From assembly GCF_946478785.1 (NCBI RefSeq), contig NZ_CAMLDD010000017.1, forward strand, positions 1 to 64,000: DNA of 64,000 bases. Reading direction: 5' to 3'. Positions 63,101-64,000 of the stretch are shown here, piece by piece. Made by a program: the position numbers and the translations under genes. The stretch comes from an uncultured Flavobacterium sp. (GTDB lineage Bacteria > Bacteroidota > Bacteroidia > Flavobacteriales > Flavobacteriaceae). How positions within the stretch are numbered: position 1 is the stretch's first letter; each line of letters starts with the position of its first letter. Under the pieces are notes generated by a model, which saw only the letters and a list, made by a program, of their open reading frames with translations, had not been told where the DNA came from and searched no databases.

Positions 63101-64000
63101 TAAAACTTAAACTTAGAACGATCCGTATGATGATAGTAAATACCTTTATTAAGGGTACCTGCCCATAGTCCGCCCTGATGGTCAAATAAAATGGTACTTA
63201 CCTCTGTTTTAATTTTTTGATCTCCATATAAATCCAATTCGGGATAGAAAGTTCCATGAGTGCTATTCGCTTTAAAACTCCATAATCCTTCGCGTGAGCT
63301 CATGAGAAAGTCTCCTTTTTTATTTGCGGCAAAGCTGTTGAGCCAATAGGAATTACTTTGCAATATTTTTATGGATTCCCGGGTTTGAGTATCAAACCGA
63401 ATTAGCTGTCCTTTATGAATTCCAGCTCTGACAACATATATATAATTTTTTACTGAGGCAGCGTGCAGCCATTGGGTAAAGTTATTACCGGGATCTTTAA
63501 CAATAAAACGTTTGTAAATTTCTTTGGCAGATGAACGATCAAAACAACGAATGAGGCCCGACTTATAAAATAAATATAGCTGGTTTTTATGAAGAACGAG
63601 GTCATACAATACGTCGTCATCAGAACCAGAATCTGTATTGAAATTTTTTAAAAACGGAATTACTTTTTTTGAAGCCTGTTCATAACACAGTATTTTACCT
63701 GTGGCAGAAACTATCCAAATATCTTTTTTTTGATCAACAAATAAATCTGTTGGTTTTTCTTTAAATCCGAGAGAGGTTAAAGCTTTTAGAGGATCAGTTT
63801 CACATTTTTCCTTAGAAATATTAATCAGGCTTAGTTTTCCGCCAGATTTGAACCAAATATGATTGTTTTCGATATAGCTGTGGTGAAATCCGGTGTAAGA
63901 GGCTAATGGAATAGCATTCTCATCATCTATTTCTATTGTTTTGAAACCATTGCTGTCATACAAATTAAGCATGCCTTCTGTAAAAACCCCAATTCTGCCA
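60190..64000 (-). CDS. Hybrid two-component system regulator (HTCS), 5' end outside the window
   Basis: At least 1269 residues; the frame stays open to the right edge (GRIGVFTEGMLNLYDSNGF), so the internal Met at 63972 is probably not the start. In order: beta-propeller repeats (such as DSAGLIWISTSKGLYVLDKN, DQDLWIGTYNGLTVWD), a Y_Y_Y domain (YTNIAPGRYVFEVQASSDG), a membrane helix near 735, the kinase His in SHELRTPL near 776, ATPase, a receiver with Asp in TDFMMPEMDG near 1060, and an AraC-type helix-turn-helix at the end. Such regulators sense glycan fragments in the periplasm and control nearby glycan genes, here probably the GH31 gene. Confidence 0.94.
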   Translation of the reverse strand, partial: GRIGVFTEGMLNLYDSNGFKTIEIDDENAIPLASYTGFHHSYIENNHIWFKSGGKLSLINISKEKCETDPLKALTSLGFKEKPTDLFVDQKKDIWIVSATGKILCYEQASKKVIPFLKNFNTDSGSDDDVLYDLVLHKNQLYLFYKSGLIRCFDRSSAKEIYKRFIVKDPGNNFTQWLHAASVKNYIYVVRAGIHKGQLIRFDTQTRESIKILQSNSYWLNSFAANKKGDFLMSSREGLWSFKANSTHGTFYPELDLYGDQKIKTEVSTILFDHQGGLWAGTLNKGIYYHHTDRSKFKFYQKKYFKLQDKNELQVNCFEETKEGKLLIGTNNALFEADLPLHFSKTFKTILPNLYCNSLFKDSAGLIWISTSKGLYVLDKNNIIKNCTAIATNYVFETTNGDLLICTADGISKWNKSLNSFGLIPLITSLPNVLQITQWNNQLIGISYKGPFLMNLTGTKVTIPGRENQNKLPMFSQKNHKYTCVFADSDQDLWIGTYNGLTVWDTKNEKSYLLNTDKDLVNNSIKAIVQDKDHSFWITTSRGVSHIIKKRSLNKLTFRIINHDKNTGILEYPFTERAAFISAKSGLFMGGIDGMNNLPDSDKNGHQAALNPILLNLKLFGKNVLPGKDYNGNIVLKKSMPTTDTLELKYNQNFFSISFSGLHYSNPEQTFYKYKLHEIDEDWRIENPKSAIGEASYTNIAPGRYVFEVQASSDGVNWQGSKKKLLVIITPPVWKTPAAQFLYFIISLLALGVFLKTMAKRNAAMHKKRQDYAVEKAKSDFITNMSHELRTPLTLIITPLKSLISKVEDQKIKNDLIRISSNSDLLLDTVNQLLDFKKIDNGDEVLQAHFFDNLSFLIEIFDAYEPLASEKGILLSCSIDEQSTDLYIDRQKITRILINLLSNAIKFTDVGGIVKISATIDKEAKTLTILVEDSGVGIPASEIDTIFDRFYQASNQNGLAKGSGIGLFMVKYYAEMHGGSVSVKSILNQGTAFKVVLSVEKKESDTVFELREEKSKKNILIVEDHSVFRNYLFDELKDSYNVMTAKNGLEGLEKTKQNSFDLIITDFMMPEMDGSQLCQSLRNTIDTSHIPIIMLTGRASDQARFEGYDAGADAYLVKPFDIKLLLLRINKLLEITAARRQAFINDKELNIDSLTVNDLDKAFLARAYQYIENNLSNPDYTVEKFSEDMNMDRTGLYRKLIALTDHSPTNFIRTIRLKKAAELLLDKKLTIADVSEQTGFNSISYFTKCFHEAFGKTPGQSRNQNASGT

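Noticed and set aside
1..64000. tRNA, rRNA or CRISPR arrays
   Set aside because: No cloverleaf-like or TTCRANNC-containing candidate, no rRNA stretch and no regularly spaced long repeats were seen; the short arrays have periods of 7-10 nt without spacers.

Overview
The window is AT-rich (mostly about one third G+C) and reads as a chromosomal segment of a Flavobacterium-type member of the Bacteroidota. Supporting signs are PorQ of the type IX secretion system, a pectate lyase with a C-terminal type A sorting domain, a hybrid two-component regulator next to a GH31 glycosidase, an ornithine transcarbamylase of the Bacteroides type, and repeated TAnnTTTG -7 promoter boxes. I found no rRNA, tRNA, CRISPR array, prophage or intact insertion sequence.

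Layout. 1-9.5 kb: the tail of an upstream gene, a response regulator with its TPR histidine kinase, an M48 lipoprotein protease, folP, a duplicated-domain DUF1599 protein, a DoxX-like membrane protein, then porQ, an L,D-transpeptidase-like gene and cmk. 9.6-20.3 kb: a nucleoside permease, a minus-strand run (spermidine-synthase-like, M23 peptidase, two unknown exported proteins, NTF2-like), an acyltransferase, an XRE regulator, an M14 carboxypeptidase, an Lrp regulator, ppc, DinB and a very small conserved-looking protein. 20.4-24.6 kb: a tandemly duplicated BlaI/BlaR1 (M56) signalling unit in which one blaI copy has decayed to a remnant. 24.7-33 kb: a PL9 pectate lyase, DUF1684, TatD, tcdA, HAD, DUF2911, aldose epimerase and M1 peptidase.

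33.1-44.8 kb holds one long arginine/proline cluster: a structured leader, then GNAT, argG, argC, argD, proA, proB, argF', argB, argE and argH. It appears to encode the whole glutamate-to-arginine route plus the first two proline enzymes. Most of its longer spacers carry short-period (7-10 nt) repeat arrays, often arranged as inverted repeats. One spacer also holds a broken GxxExxY (PD-(D/E)XK-like) gene between roughly 55-bp inverted repeats.

45-64 kb: a secreted PL1 pectate lyase, an ECF sigma/anti-sigma pair, an unexplained GC-richer island ending in a strong terminator, glutathione peroxidase, a GNAT, menD, a CvfB-like protein, an LpxL-like acyltransferase, rhomboid, SIMPL, a small protein, DUF417 with an AraC regulator, a GH31 glycosidase and an HTCS regulator that runs off the right edge.

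The two pectate lyase genes, 20 kb apart, share the same promoter/operator arrangement: a TAAnTTTn box directly abutting a LacI-type palindrome built on AATCGATT. This suggests a small pectin regulon. All functional calls rest on reading motifs in the sequence; no database search was possible.
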